Origin: Xylophilus sp042867185
GTDB taxonomy: Bacteria > Pseudomonadota > Gammaproteobacteria > Burkholderiales > Burkholderiaceae_C
Assembly: GCA_042867185.1 (NCBI GenBank)
Contig: JBHZQV010000003.1
Span: 186,001 to 250,000, forward strand
Reading direction: 5' to 3'
DNA: 64,000 nt
Positions 23,970-31,846 of this stretch are shown here, piece by piece. Positions within the stretch are counted from its first letter, which is position 1; every line of letters begins with the position of its first letter. The notes under the pieces are model-generated. The model saw nothing but the letters and a program-made list of their open reading frames with translations. It did not search any database and was not told the origin of the DNA. The position numbers and the translations under genes are program-made.

Positions 23970-25852
23970 ACCCGTGGCTTGCGGGCTGCACTATCGCCGG
24001 GCTGCCCGATCGAGCGGCACAGGGCCTCGCGCCGCTGCCGCGGTCGCTGCGGTTTCAGGCGGCTCGGCTGGGCCTGGTGCTCGAAGAGGCGCCCCAGGCG
24101 TCGGGAAGCCGTGCAGGAGGCGTTCCGGCGCTGGAGTTCGACTTCTTCGCACCGGGCGCGGGCATCGTTCCTGTGCGGGTGAACGGCTGGGCTGACGGCA
24201 GCGATGCCCCGGCCAGCGAGTTCCTCGTACAGGCCGCCAGCGGCTTGATGGCCGTGCATGGCCGCTCCAGCGGAGGTAGCCGCGCGCTGGGCGTGGACTT
24301 CGTCTCCACCGCCACGGCCGCGCTGGCCTTGCAAGGCGCCATGGCCGCCGCGCTCGGCCGGTTGCGCGGCGCCTCCGTCACGCGGGTGGAGCTGTCGATG
24401 GCGGGCGCCACGCTGCTGGGTGTGGGGCAGTACATCGCAGGCGCCACGGCGCCGGAAGCGCCCGAGCGCATCGCACCGGGCAGCCAGTCGCCCGTGGCCA
24501 GGCCGCCCTTCGTGTCTGCCGATGGCATCGTGTTCGAGTTGGAGTCGCTCGACGCCGCGCCATGGCGCGGCTTCTGGGCTGGCTTGGGCATCGATGCCGC
24601 GCTCGCTGCCCAGGGGTGGAAAGGCTTCCTGCTGCGCTACGCCAAGGCAACGTCCCCCGTGCCCGCCGACATGATGCGGCGGCTGGCTTCCATTCCATAT
24701 CCCGACATTGCCGCGCGCTGCGCGCAAGCCGGTGTGGCGATCTGCCCCGTGCGATCGATGGCTGAACGCTCGCGCGACGCCGATGCTCGCGGCTTGTGGC
24801 AAAACGGGCCATGGCGCTTCGCGGCCATGGCGGGCGAGCCTTTGGCGCGGCCTCGCCTGCCGTCCGACGCATTGCCCCTGAGTGGGCTGAAAGTCGTCGA
24901 ATCGTGCCGCCGCATACAGGGCCCGCTGGCGGGCCACCTGCTGGCCCTGATGGGCGCGACTGTGATCCGCATCGAACCGCCAGGCGGTGATCCGCTGCGC
25001 GGCATGCCGCCGATGGTCGGCGAGGTGTCGGCACGCTTCGATGCGCTGAACCGGCTCAAGGCCGTGCGCGAGATCGACATCAAGTCGGTGCCGGGCCGCG
25101 AGGCCGTGCTCGAACTGGCTCGCGATGCCGACGTGTTCCTACACAACTGGGCGCCGGACAAGGCGGCCGCGCTGGGCCTGGACGACGGCGACCTTGCGCA
25201 GGTGAACCCGAGATTGGTCTACGCTTATGCCGGCGGCTGGGGCTGCGAGCTGCACGCGCCCGATCTGCCCGGCACCGATTTCACCGCGCAAGCCTATTCG
25301 GGCGTCGCGGCCACCATCGCCCAGGCCGGCGGCACGCGCGGTGGCTCGCTGTTCACCGTGCTCGACGTGCTGGGCGGCATCGTCGCGGCACAGGGCGTCA
25401 CCGCCGCGCTGCTGCGACGGCAGCTGCGGCCGTCTCGCTGCCGTGTCGATACGTCGCTGCTGGGCGGAGCCGCGTTGCTGTGCGAGCGCGAGTTGCAAGT
25501 CTGCTGGGAGGGAACCGAAGCCGCGAACGTCGGCGCTGCCGCACTGCAAATGGTGGCGCCTACGCAAGACGGACTCCTGGCTGTCGAATGCCCCGACGAC
25601 CCCGCGCTGCGCCGTTTGGCCGAAGCCATCGACTTGCCTGGCCCGACCGCGGCCCAGGCGTTGCGCGACGCGCTGCCCGCATGGCTGGCCACCCGCGAGA
25701 CGGGCGACGCCGAACGGATGCTCGCCGCCGTCGGTGTGCCGACCGCGGCGGTGGCCGAAGAGTTGACAGCTTTGTCCCATCACCCCCGGCTGGCCTGCGC
25801 TCTGCGGCCGGCCGATTACGTCCACGTCGAATCCCCCTGGAGGTGGTCATGA
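23963..25852 (+). CDS. tandem CaiB/BaiF-type (class III) CoA-transferase
   Basis: A 629-aa protein made of two CaiB-like halves, about residues 1-300 and 310-629. The second half begins LSGLKVVESCRRIQGPLAG, has IRIEPPGGDPLRGMPP, a HNWAPDKAAALGLD segment and Asp468 in FTVLDVLGG at the catalytic Asp position. The first half is more diverged but keeps Asp112 in LGVDFVSTATAALALQG. Normal family members are about 400 aa, so both halves are shortened. In this operon it may move a CoA or carrier group on the carboxylic acid before thiocarboxylation; matching CaiB-like proteins occur in pdt clusters. Overlaps the ligase gene by 4 bp (ATGA). Confidence 0.82.
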   Translation: MLNPWLAGCTIAGLPDRAAQGLAPLPRSLRFQAARLGLVLEEAPQASGSRAGGVPALEFDFFAPGAGIVPVRVNGWADGSDAPASEFLVQAASGLMAVHGRSSGGSRALGVDFVSTATAALALQGAMAAALGRLRGASVTRVELSMAGATLLGVGQYIAGATAPEAPERIAPGSQSPVARPPFVSADGIVFELESLDAAPWRGFWAGLGIDAALAAQGWKGFLLRYAKATSPVPADMMRRLASIPYPDIAARCAQAGVAICPVRSMAERSRDADARGLWQNGPWRFAAMAGEPLARPRLPSDALPLSGLKVVESCRRIQGPLAGHLLALMGATVIRIEPPGGDPLRGMPPMVGEVSARFDALNRLKAVREIDIKSVPGREAVLELARDADVFLHNWAPDKAAALGLDDGDLAQVNPRLVYAYAGGWGCELHAPDLPGTDFTAQAYSGVAATIAQAGGTRGGSLFTVLDVLGGIVAAQGVTAALLRRQLRPSRCRVDTSLLGGAALLCERELQVCWEGTEAANVGAAALQMVAPTQDGLLAVECPDDPALRRLAEAIDLPGPTAAQALRDALPAWLATRETGDAERMLAAVGVPTAAVAEELTALSHHPRLACALRPADYVHVESPWRWS

Positions 25853-27504
25853 ACGCATCCGGCCTCATCGATCTCGTTCCTTCGCCGCTGCGCCGCGAAT
25901 GGCATCGGCAAGGTTGGTATCCCGACCGCTCTGTGTACGCCATGTTCGCCGAGCACGCGCTGCGCCAGCCGACCAAGCCGGCGGTCGTGTCGCCACAGGA
26001 GAGCATCAGCTACGCCATGCTGCTGGACGCCGCGCACCGGCTAGCGGCGAGCTTGCGCGATCGCGGCATCGTCGAAGGCGATGTCGTGGCGTACCAGTTG
26101 CCCAATTCGTGGCGCAGCTGCGCCATCGACCTGGCCGTGGCCGCCCTGGGGGCGGTGGTCGCGCCGCTGCCGCCGGGACGCGGGCGATTGGACGTCGAGT
26201 CGCTGCTCAGGCGCTGCCAGGCTCGGGCGGTCATCGTGACTCCCAATCATGCGGGGGTCGACCTGTGCGACGTGGTCGAATCCCTGCGGCCCACGGTGCT
26301 GTCGCTGCGCGTGCTGGTGGTGGACGGCGAGCGCCGAGCGGGCTGGCACGCGCTGGACGCATTGCTCGACGCACCACCCATCGCGCCCGCATCGCTGCCC
26401 CGCATCGACCCCGACGCGCCGGTGCGGCTGCTCGTGTCGTCGGGCACCGAATGCGAGCCCAAGCTGGTCGCGTATTCGCACAACGCGCTGCTTGGCGGGC
26501 GCGGACGCTTCCTGCAAAGGCTGTACCCAGACGGAGAGGGCTTTCGCGGGCTGTACCTCGTGCCGCTGGGCTCGTCGTTCGGCTCCACGGCCACGTTCGG
26601 CGCGCTGTCCTGGCTGGGCGGCTCGATCGCGCTGCTGCCGCGCTTCGATGTGGCGCTCGCCATCGAAGCCATCGAGAAGCTCCGGCCCACGCACGTGCTG
26701 GGCGTGCCGACGATGCTGCAGCGCATGGCGGCCTATCCGCTGCTCGCATGCATCGATAAATCGAGTCTGAAGGCCGTGGTCAGCGGCGGCTCGGTGATCG
26801 ACCAAGCCAGCATCCGCCGCTGCGTCGAGGCCTTCGGCTGCGGCTTCATCAGCCTGTACGGCTCGGCCGACGGCGTGAACTGCCACAACACGCCTGACGA
26901 GCCACTGGATCTGGTACTGCGCAGCGTGGGCCGGCCCAACGACAGCGTGTGCGCGATCCGCATCGTCGACGTGGCTGGGCGCGAAGTGCCGGCCGGTGAG
27001 GTCGGCGAAGTCACCGCACGCGGGCCTTTGAGCCCGATGCAATACGTCAATGCCCCTGAGCTGGACCGCCGCTACCGCGATGCCGAAGGCTGGGTGCTCA
27101 CCGGCGACCTGGGCCGCATCGACGACGACGGCTGCCTGGTGCTCACAGGCCGCAAGAAGGACATCGTCATCCGCGGCGGCGCCAACATCAGCACGGTGCA
27201 GATCGAAACGCTGGCCACCGCACACCCCGGCGTGGTGAGCGCCGCCTGCGTGCCCGTGCCCGACGCCGATCTGGGCCAACGCGTGTGCCTGTGCCTGACG
27301 ATGCGCGACGGCGCCGAGCGGCCTAGCCTGGCCGACATCAACGCCTACCTGAGCGGGCAGGGACTCGAAGTCAACAAACTGCCCGAATACCTGCGCTATT
27401 GCCGGCAACTGCCGCTGAGCCCGGCCGGCAAGGTGGACAAGAAAGCGCTGGCCGCCGAGGTGGCCTGCCTGGGCAGCGGCCCGGGTTTTCGCATGAGCGT
27501 CTGA
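25849..27504 (+). CDS. AMP-forming acyl-CoA synthetase/ligase
   Basis: A 551-aa ANL-family enzyme that should activate a carboxylic acid as acyl-AMP. Motifs: A3 SSGTECEPK at 197-205 (canonical form has TTG here, so it is unusual), A5-like YGSADG, TGDLGRIDDDG, GRKKDIVIRGG and the catalytic Lys528 in SPAGKVDKK. In the PDTC and thioquinolobactin pathways an AMP ligase activates the carboxylate that the thiocarboxylated carrier then attacks. ATG 25849 overlaps the preceding stop; a longer upstream frame runs through the CoA-transferase gene and is not real. Confidence 0.87.
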   Translation: MNASGLIDLVPSPLRREWHRQGWYPDRSVYAMFAEHALRQPTKPAVVSPQESISYAMLLDAAHRLAASLRDRGIVEGDVVAYQLPNSWRSCAIDLAVAALGAVVAPLPPGRGRLDVESLLRRCQARAVIVTPNHAGVDLCDVVESLRPTVLSLRVLVVDGERRAGWHALDALLDAPPIAPASLPRIDPDAPVRLLVSSGTECEPKLVAYSHNALLGGRGRFLQRLYPDGEGFRGLYLVPLGSSFGSTATFGALSWLGGSIALLPRFDVALAIEAIEKLRPTHVLGVPTMLQRMAAYPLLACIDKSSLKAVVSGGSVIDQASIRRCVEAFGCGFISLYGSADGVNCHNTPDEPLDLVLRSVGRPNDSVCAIRIVDVAGREVPAGEVGEVTARGPLSPMQYVNAPELDRRYRDAEGWVLTGDLGRIDDDGCLVLTGRKKDIVIRGGANISTVQIETLATAHPGVVSAACVPVPDADLGQRVCLCLTMRDGAERPSLADINAYLSGQGLEVNKLPEYLRYCRQLPLSPAGKVDKKALAAEVACLGSGPGFRMSV

Positions 27505-27517
27505 ACGAGGAACACCC

Positions 27518-28684
27518 ATGGAATCGAAGCTCATCTCTTCTGAGCTGGCCGGTCGCGTTCGCGCTTGGCTCGACACACACATCGTTTCCGCCGAGGCTGT
27601 GCTCGATGGCGAGGACATCGCCGCAGAACACTGGGCTGCCGAGCTGACCGCCGCCGCGCGGCGTGCCGAACTGTGGGGCTTGTTTTACCCTGGCGCCTGC
27701 GGCGGCCGCATCGGCAAACTGGCCGACTACGTGCCGGTGGCCGAAGAGGAGGGCCGATCTGAACACGGGCCCATGGTCTTCGGCAGCGAAGCCGCGCTCG
27801 ACGCGCGCATGCTGCACGCGCACGGCAGTGCCATCGTGAAGGAGCGCTACCTGGCACCGCTGGCCGCCGGCTTGGCGACGCCCGCCTACGCCATGTCGGA
27901 GCCCGAGGGCGTGGGCTCGATGCCTTCGACCATCCAGACCTCGGCCGTGCTGGAAGATGGGCACTGGCACATCGACGGCCGCAAGTGGTTCGTCTGCCGT
28001 GCCAACCGTGCGGCGTTCGTCACCGTGGTGGCGCGCACACGGCCCGGCGTGTCCGCGGACGATGGGCTGTCGATGATAGTCGTGCCCACCGACGCACCGG
28101 GATTCCGGATTGAACGCGAGCTCGACGTGTTCGGCCGGCGACAAGGCCAGTGCGAAATCTCGTTCACGAACGTGCGTGTGCCGGCCGATCACGTGCTGGG
28201 TACGCCGGACAAAGGCATGGTCCTGATTCGGCAGCGCCTGGTACTGGGCCGGCTGCTGCGCTCCAGCCATTGGCTGGGCCTGGGGCAGCGTTGCTTCGAT
28301 CTCATGGTCGCGCGCATCCGCTCGCCACGCGGAGATCTGGCCGAGCTGGCCAGCAAGCAGTTGATGCGCCAGCACGTGTTCGAAGCGCATCTGGCGTTGA
28401 CCGGCGCCCGCGCGCTGGTGCGTGCCGCGGCCGAAGACTTCGACGCAGGCCAGAGGTGCGACGTGTCGGCCAACCTCGCTAAGGTTGCGGCCGCACGAGC
28501 GCTCAACCGCGCGGCTGATTCGGCCGTGCAGGTCTACGGCGCCGAGGGCGTGTGCGCCGCGCTCACGCCGCTGTCGGGCATTTACCGCGCCGCGCGGGCC
28601 ACACGCATCCTCGACGGCACCGACGAAGCGCTCGTCAACGCGGTGGGCCGGCAATTGATGGGCGCAGAGACCGCAGCACAGTGA
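27518..28684 (+). CDS. acyl-CoA dehydrogenase-like flavoenzyme (metallophore operon)
   Basis: A 388-aa FAD-dependent acyl-CoA dehydrogenase family protein. Seen: AYAMSEPEGVGSMPSTIQTS (FAD/substrate loop), WHIDGRKWFVCRANRAAF, FTNVRVPADHVLG, QVYGAEGVCA and ATRILDGTDEALVNAVGRQL. If the product is a pyridine such as dipicolinate, this enzyme could aromatise the dihydro precursor; that is inference. It starts 13 bp after the ligase stop with GAGGAAC as ribosome site. Confidence 0.85.
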   Translation: MESKLISSELAGRVRAWLDTHIVSAEAVLDGEDIAAEHWAAELTAAARRAELWGLFYPGACGGRIGKLADYVPVAEEEGRSEHGPMVFGSEAALDARMLHAHGSAIVKERYLAPLAAGLATPAYAMSEPEGVGSMPSTIQTSAVLEDGHWHIDGRKWFVCRANRAAFVTVVARTRPGVSADDGLSMIVVPTDAPGFRIERELDVFGRRQGQCEISFTNVRVPADHVLGTPDKGMVLIRQRLVLGRLLRSSHWLGLGQRCFDLMVARIRSPRGDLAELASKQLMRQHVFEAHLALTGARALVRAAAEDFDAGQRCDVSANLAKVAAARALNRAADSAVQVYGAEGVCAALTPLSGIYRAARATRILDGTDEALVNAVGRQLMGAETAAQ

Positions 28685-28696
28685 GTGCAACCCACC

Positions 28697-29905
28697 ATGG
28701 CCCAATCTTCTTCTCTGACCGCCGGCCGCACGGCAGGCGACGCGCAACTTCAAACTCGTGGCCTGGGCTGGGTGCTGACGGCCGGCATGGCCTTGCCCAT
28801 GCTCATGCTGTACGCCGTGGGGGCCCTGGGGCCACTGATGACACGCGATCTCGGTGTGACGCCTGGATCGCTGGGATGGGTCACCTTCAGCGCCTTCGGC
28901 GTGGCGGCCTGCCTGTCGCCATGGGCGGGGCCGGTCACCGACCGGCTCGGCGCGCGGCGCGGGCTGGTGCTGCTGTTCGCCGCCGTGGCGATGGCGCATG
29001 CATCGATGTATTGGGCACCCAGCCTGGGCATGCTGGCCACCTCCGTCGCAGTCATCGGCGTGGCACAGGCGCTGTGCAATCCGGTCACCAACCTGCTCAT
29101 CGCTCGTCAGGTCGCCCATGCTCACAAGGCACGCATGGTGGGCTTGAAGCAGTCTGGCGTGCAGGTCGCCGCGCTGATCGCCGGCCTGGCGCTGCCTTCG
29201 ATCGCGTCGCATTGGGGCTGGCGCTGCGCGCTCGGTGCCGCGGCGCCGCTGGGCTTGTTGTTGGCCGTCGCGTCGTGCCGGGTGGCAGGACCGAAGCAGC
29301 CGGGGCCGGTCCGTCCCATGTCGCCGAAGAAGCCGAACGCGCGGCTGGCCTGTCTGATGGCCATCCAGTTCGGCGTCGGCGGAGCGCTGGCGGCCTTCGT
29401 GGCGTTACTGCCGGCGCATGCTGTCGCGCTTGGGCTTGAGTTCGCCCAGGCCGGCGGCCTGATCGCCGTCTTCGCCGCGGCCGGCATAGTCTCGCGCATC
29501 GTCCTCACGCCGCTAGCGGCCCGACTGCGGGACGAATCGCCGCTGACGGGCGCGCTGTTGCTGATCGCGGCGTTCGCCATCGGCATCGTTCTGACGGCCA
29601 CCCGCGAGAGCCACTGGCCGCTGTGGATGGGTGCCTTGCTGATGGGCGCGAGCGCTGCGGCGACCAACGCCGTCGCCATGGGAATGCTGGTGCGAGACGA
29701 AGGGTTCGGCGGGCTGGCCGTGGCCTCGGGCTGGCTGTCGGCTGCGTTCTTTGCGGGACTGGCCATCGGCTCGCCGTTGGCCGGCAGCGTTGCTTCCGCC
29801 CACGGCGGCTTCGCGCCGGCATGGATGGGGCTGGCCGGCGTGTTGGGAGCATGCGCGGCGATCACGTTGCCGCTTTCGCGCGCGCGACGTAGAGCCTCCG
29901 CCTAG
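28697..29905 (+). CDS. MFS transporter, predicted metallophore exporter or permease
   Basis: A 402-aa major facilitator protein with about 12 membrane helices (GLGWVLTAGMALPMLMLYAVG, VTDRLGARRGLVLLF with the loop 2-3 motif, then KQSGVQVAALIAGLALPS). It ends the operon. PdtE has a similar place in the PDTC system. ATG 28697 lies 12 bp past the dehydrogenase stop; an in-frame GTG at 28685 is an alternative start. Export of the free chelator or import of the metal complex are both possible. Confidence 0.85.
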   Translation: MAQSSSLTAGRTAGDAQLQTRGLGWVLTAGMALPMLMLYAVGALGPLMTRDLGVTPGSLGWVTFSAFGVAACLSPWAGPVTDRLGARRGLVLLFAAVAMAHASMYWAPSLGMLATSVAVIGVAQALCNPVTNLLIARQVAHAHKARMVGLKQSGVQVAALIAGLALPSIASHWGWRCALGAAAPLGLLLAVASCRVAGPKQPGPVRPMSPKKPNARLACLMAIQFGVGGALAAFVALLPAHAVALGLEFAQAGGLIAVFAAAGIVSRIVLTPLAARLRDESPLTGALLLIAAFAIGIVLTATRESHWPLWMGALLMGASAAATNAVAMGMLVRDEGFGGLAVASGWLSAAFFAGLAIGSPLAGSVASAHGGFAPAWMGLAGVLGACAAITLPLSRARRRASA

Positions 29906-29907
29906 AT

Positions 29908-30180
29908 ATGAAAAGAACCGGGCGCGTTCCTGCCAATGATTCGGTGGCCTGGAGACCGAAAGGGCTCGTGATCCGCAAGGGCGAGAAGAAGGAGCCGCCG
30001 CCGCAGCTCGCGGCGCTGGACCAGGCGCTCAACGACGCACTCGGACTGCACAGCAGCATCGACGTGCTGACCGAGACCGACAAGTGGCTCGACCTGCACA
30101 AGCTGTTCCGGCCACTCAACGTGCGCCACGAGCAGCGCAAGGTGGTGAAGTACAACCACCTGGTGGCCAACATGATCGTC
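29908..30180 (+). pseudogene. tnpA: Tn3-family transposase (tnpA) fragment with internal deletion
   Basis: Forward frame: VAWRPKGLVIRKGEKKEPPP, then SSIDVLTETDKWLDLHKLF and NVRHEQRKVVKYNHLVANM. The first part matches the middle of Tn3-type TnpA, the second the region near its C-terminus, joined near 30113, so the middle is lost. Sequence similarity ends near 30180 and the remaining 60 bp up to the right inverted repeat belong to another element, probably the IS5-type end. Confidence 0.6.
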
Positions 30181-30361
30181 CGGAAAACGGCAGGGTGGGG
30201 ACGCGTTCGCTCTATCGCTCGTCCAGCTGAGTTGAAAGTTGAATGTCGATTCAGCCTAGAACCCACCCGTCCGCCGAGCCGGTTGCGCAGCGGCCGGGAA
30301 CCAAAGCGCGAAAGCCCGCCCAAAGAGCCTGACAATTACACGCTCTTGGAGGGCTTAGATC

Positions 30362-30865
30362 TTGTGGACCTTATTTGAAACGCACCCGCGCCGGGTGTTG
30401 GGCGGCATCGCGGTGCTGTGTGTGGCGATGCTGGCCTTCGGCATGTACCTGCAGCACGTGGTGGGGCTCGAGCCCTGCCCGATGTGCATCGTGCAGCGGT
30501 ATGCGCTGATCCTGGTGGGCGTGTTCTGCGCCGTCGGCGCCGCGCTGCGCAGCCCCGGTGGCCGCAAGGCGCTGGCCTTCCTGGCGCTGCTGATGGCCGG
30601 TGCCGGAGCCTTCGTCGCCGCACGCCAGAGCTTCCTGCAGTGGTACCCGCCCGAGTTCGCCTCGTGCAGCCGCGACCTCTACGGGATGATCGAGACCTTC
30701 CCGCTGAAGCGCGCGATCCCGATGATCTTCAAGGGCAGCGGCGACTGCACCGCGATCGACTGGACCTTCCTCGGCGGCTCGATCGCCAACTGGTCCTTCG
30801 TCTGCTTCGTGGTCTTCGCCGTCGTGCTGCTGGTGCTGCTCACGCGCCGCAGCGTGCGCGTCTAA
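30362..30865 (+). CDS. dsbB: disulfide bond formation protein B
   Basis: A 167-aa inner-membrane quinone reductase with four helices that reoxidises DsbA. Both cysteine pairs are there: Cys39/Cys42 in PCPMCIVQRYAL, and the pair in ASCSRDLYGMIETF...GSGDC. The start is TTG at 30362 after a clear GGAGGG ribosome site; no ATG fits. The 100 bp upstream, up to the island's right end, contain a small stem (AAGAGC-N13-GCTCTT) and otherwise nothing clear. Convergent with trhO, their stops overlapping. Confidence 0.93.
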   Translation: MWTLFETHPRRVLGGIAVLCVAMLAFGMYLQHVVGLEPCPMCIVQRYALILVGVFCAVGAALRSPGGRKALAFLALLMAGAGAFVAARQSFLQWYPPEFASCSRDLYGMIETFPLKRAIPMIFKGSGDCTAIDWTFLGGSIANWSFVCFVVFAVVLLVLLTRRSVRV

Positions 30866-31842
30866 CGCGATTCGCCGGAAGGGTGCGGCGGCTCCGGCGG
30901 CGGTGCCATCCGCGCGCCGATGTGGGCCTGACGGCGCTGCCGGGCCAGTTCCACCTGGCGCTGCCGCTCGGCCAGGCCCTGCAGTTCTTCCGCGCCGCGG
31001 GTGCCGTGGCAATACGGGCAGCTCACGCCTTCCACGTACAGCGGCGATGCCCGCTCCGCTTCGCCCAGCGGCCAGCGGCAGGAGCGGCACAGCGTATGGT
31101 GGCCCTGCACCAGCCCGTGGCCGACCGACACCCGCTCGTCGAACACGAAGCAGTCGCCGTGCCAGCGGCTTTCTTCGGGCGGCACCGTCTCCAGGTACTT
31201 GAGGATGCCGCCTTCCAGGTGGTAGACCTCGTCGAAGCCCTGGCTGCGCAGGTAGGCGGTCGATTTCTCGCAGCGGATGCCGCCGGTGCAGAACATCGCG
31301 ACGCGCGGCTTCGCATCGCCTTCGCCCGCCAGCACCCCGCCGGGCTGCGATTCGCGCGCGACCCAGGCGGGCAGCTCCGAGAAGCTCTTGGTCAGCGGAT
31401 CGACCGCGCCGTCGAAGCTGCCGATCTTCACCTCGTAGTCGTTGCGCACGTCCACCACCACCACGTCGGGCTGGTCGATCAATGCATTCCAGTCGGCCGG
31501 CGCGACGTAGGTGCCGGCGTCGGCCGCGGCATCCAGGCCGGGCACGCCCAGCGCGACGATCTCGCGCTTCAGCCGCACCTTCATCCGGTAGAAAGGCTGC
31601 ACCTCCGCGGGCGATTCCTTGTGCTGCAGCGCCGCCAGGCGCGGGTCGCTGCGCAGCCAGGCCAGCACCGCGCGCACGCCCTCGGGCGGGCCGGCGATGG
31701 TGCCGTTGATGCCTTCCTCGGCCAGCAGCAGGGTGCCCTTGACGCCATGCGTTTCGCAGCAGGCCAGCAGCGGTGCCTGCAGCGCCGCGTAGTCGGGCAG
31801 GCGGACGAACTTGTAGAGCGCGGCGGCGATCAGGTCGGCCAT
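30862..31842 (-). CDS. trhO: tRNA uridine-34 hydroxylase TrhO (rhodanese family)
   Basis: A 326-aa protein of the UPF0176/TrhO family, which forms 5-hydroxyuridine at tRNA position 34. N-terminal acylphosphatase-like part (KGTLLLAEEGINGTIAG), rhodanese domain with catalytic Cys in FCTGGIRCEKS, and a C-terminal Cys-rich zinc-like part (CRSCRWPL...CPYCHG). It lies 4 bp after argA. A shorter paralogue sits at 47268-48020. Confidence 0.92.
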   Translation of the reverse strand: MADLIAAALYKFVRLPDYAALQAPLLACCETHGVKGTLLLAEEGINGTIAGPPEGVRAVLAWLRSDPRLAALQHKESPAEVQPFYRMKVRLKREIVALGVPGLDAAADAGTYVAPADWNALIDQPDVVVVDVRNDYEVKIGSFDGAVDPLTKSFSELPAWVARESQPGGVLAGEGDAKPRVAMFCTGGIRCEKSTAYLRSQGFDEVYHLEGGILKYLETVPPEESRWHGDCFVFDERVSVGHGLVQGHHTLCRSCRWPLGEAERASPLYVEGVSCPYCHGTRGAEELQGLAERQRQVELARQRRQAHIGARMAPPPEPPHPSGESR

Positions 31843-31846
31843 CGCG

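Larger units (their letters stand above)
17975..30259. mobile_element. 12.3-kb island with 16-bp inverted ends and CTAG target duplication
   Basis: Left end GCTGAATCGACATTCA at 17979-17994, right end TGAATGTCGATTCAGC at 30240-30255, perfect inverted repeats of each other. The bases just outside are CTAG on both sides (17975-17978 and 30256-30259), a 4-bp target duplication of the kind made by some IS5-family elements. Inside the left end is the last part of an IS5-type transposase reading outwards; next to it and at the right side are Tn3-family (Tn4651-like) tnpT, tnpS and tnpA pieces. The cargo is the metallophore operon 18885-29905. Best read as a Tn3-type transposon nested in, or combined with, an IS5-type element whose two ends still frame the whole. 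Confidence 0.75.

Noticed and set aside
30323..30347. Stem AAGAGC-N13-GCTCTT before dsbB as a riboswitch or terminator
   Set aside because: Only 6 bp, no T-run and no conserved aptamer features; kept only as a note in the dsbB entry.
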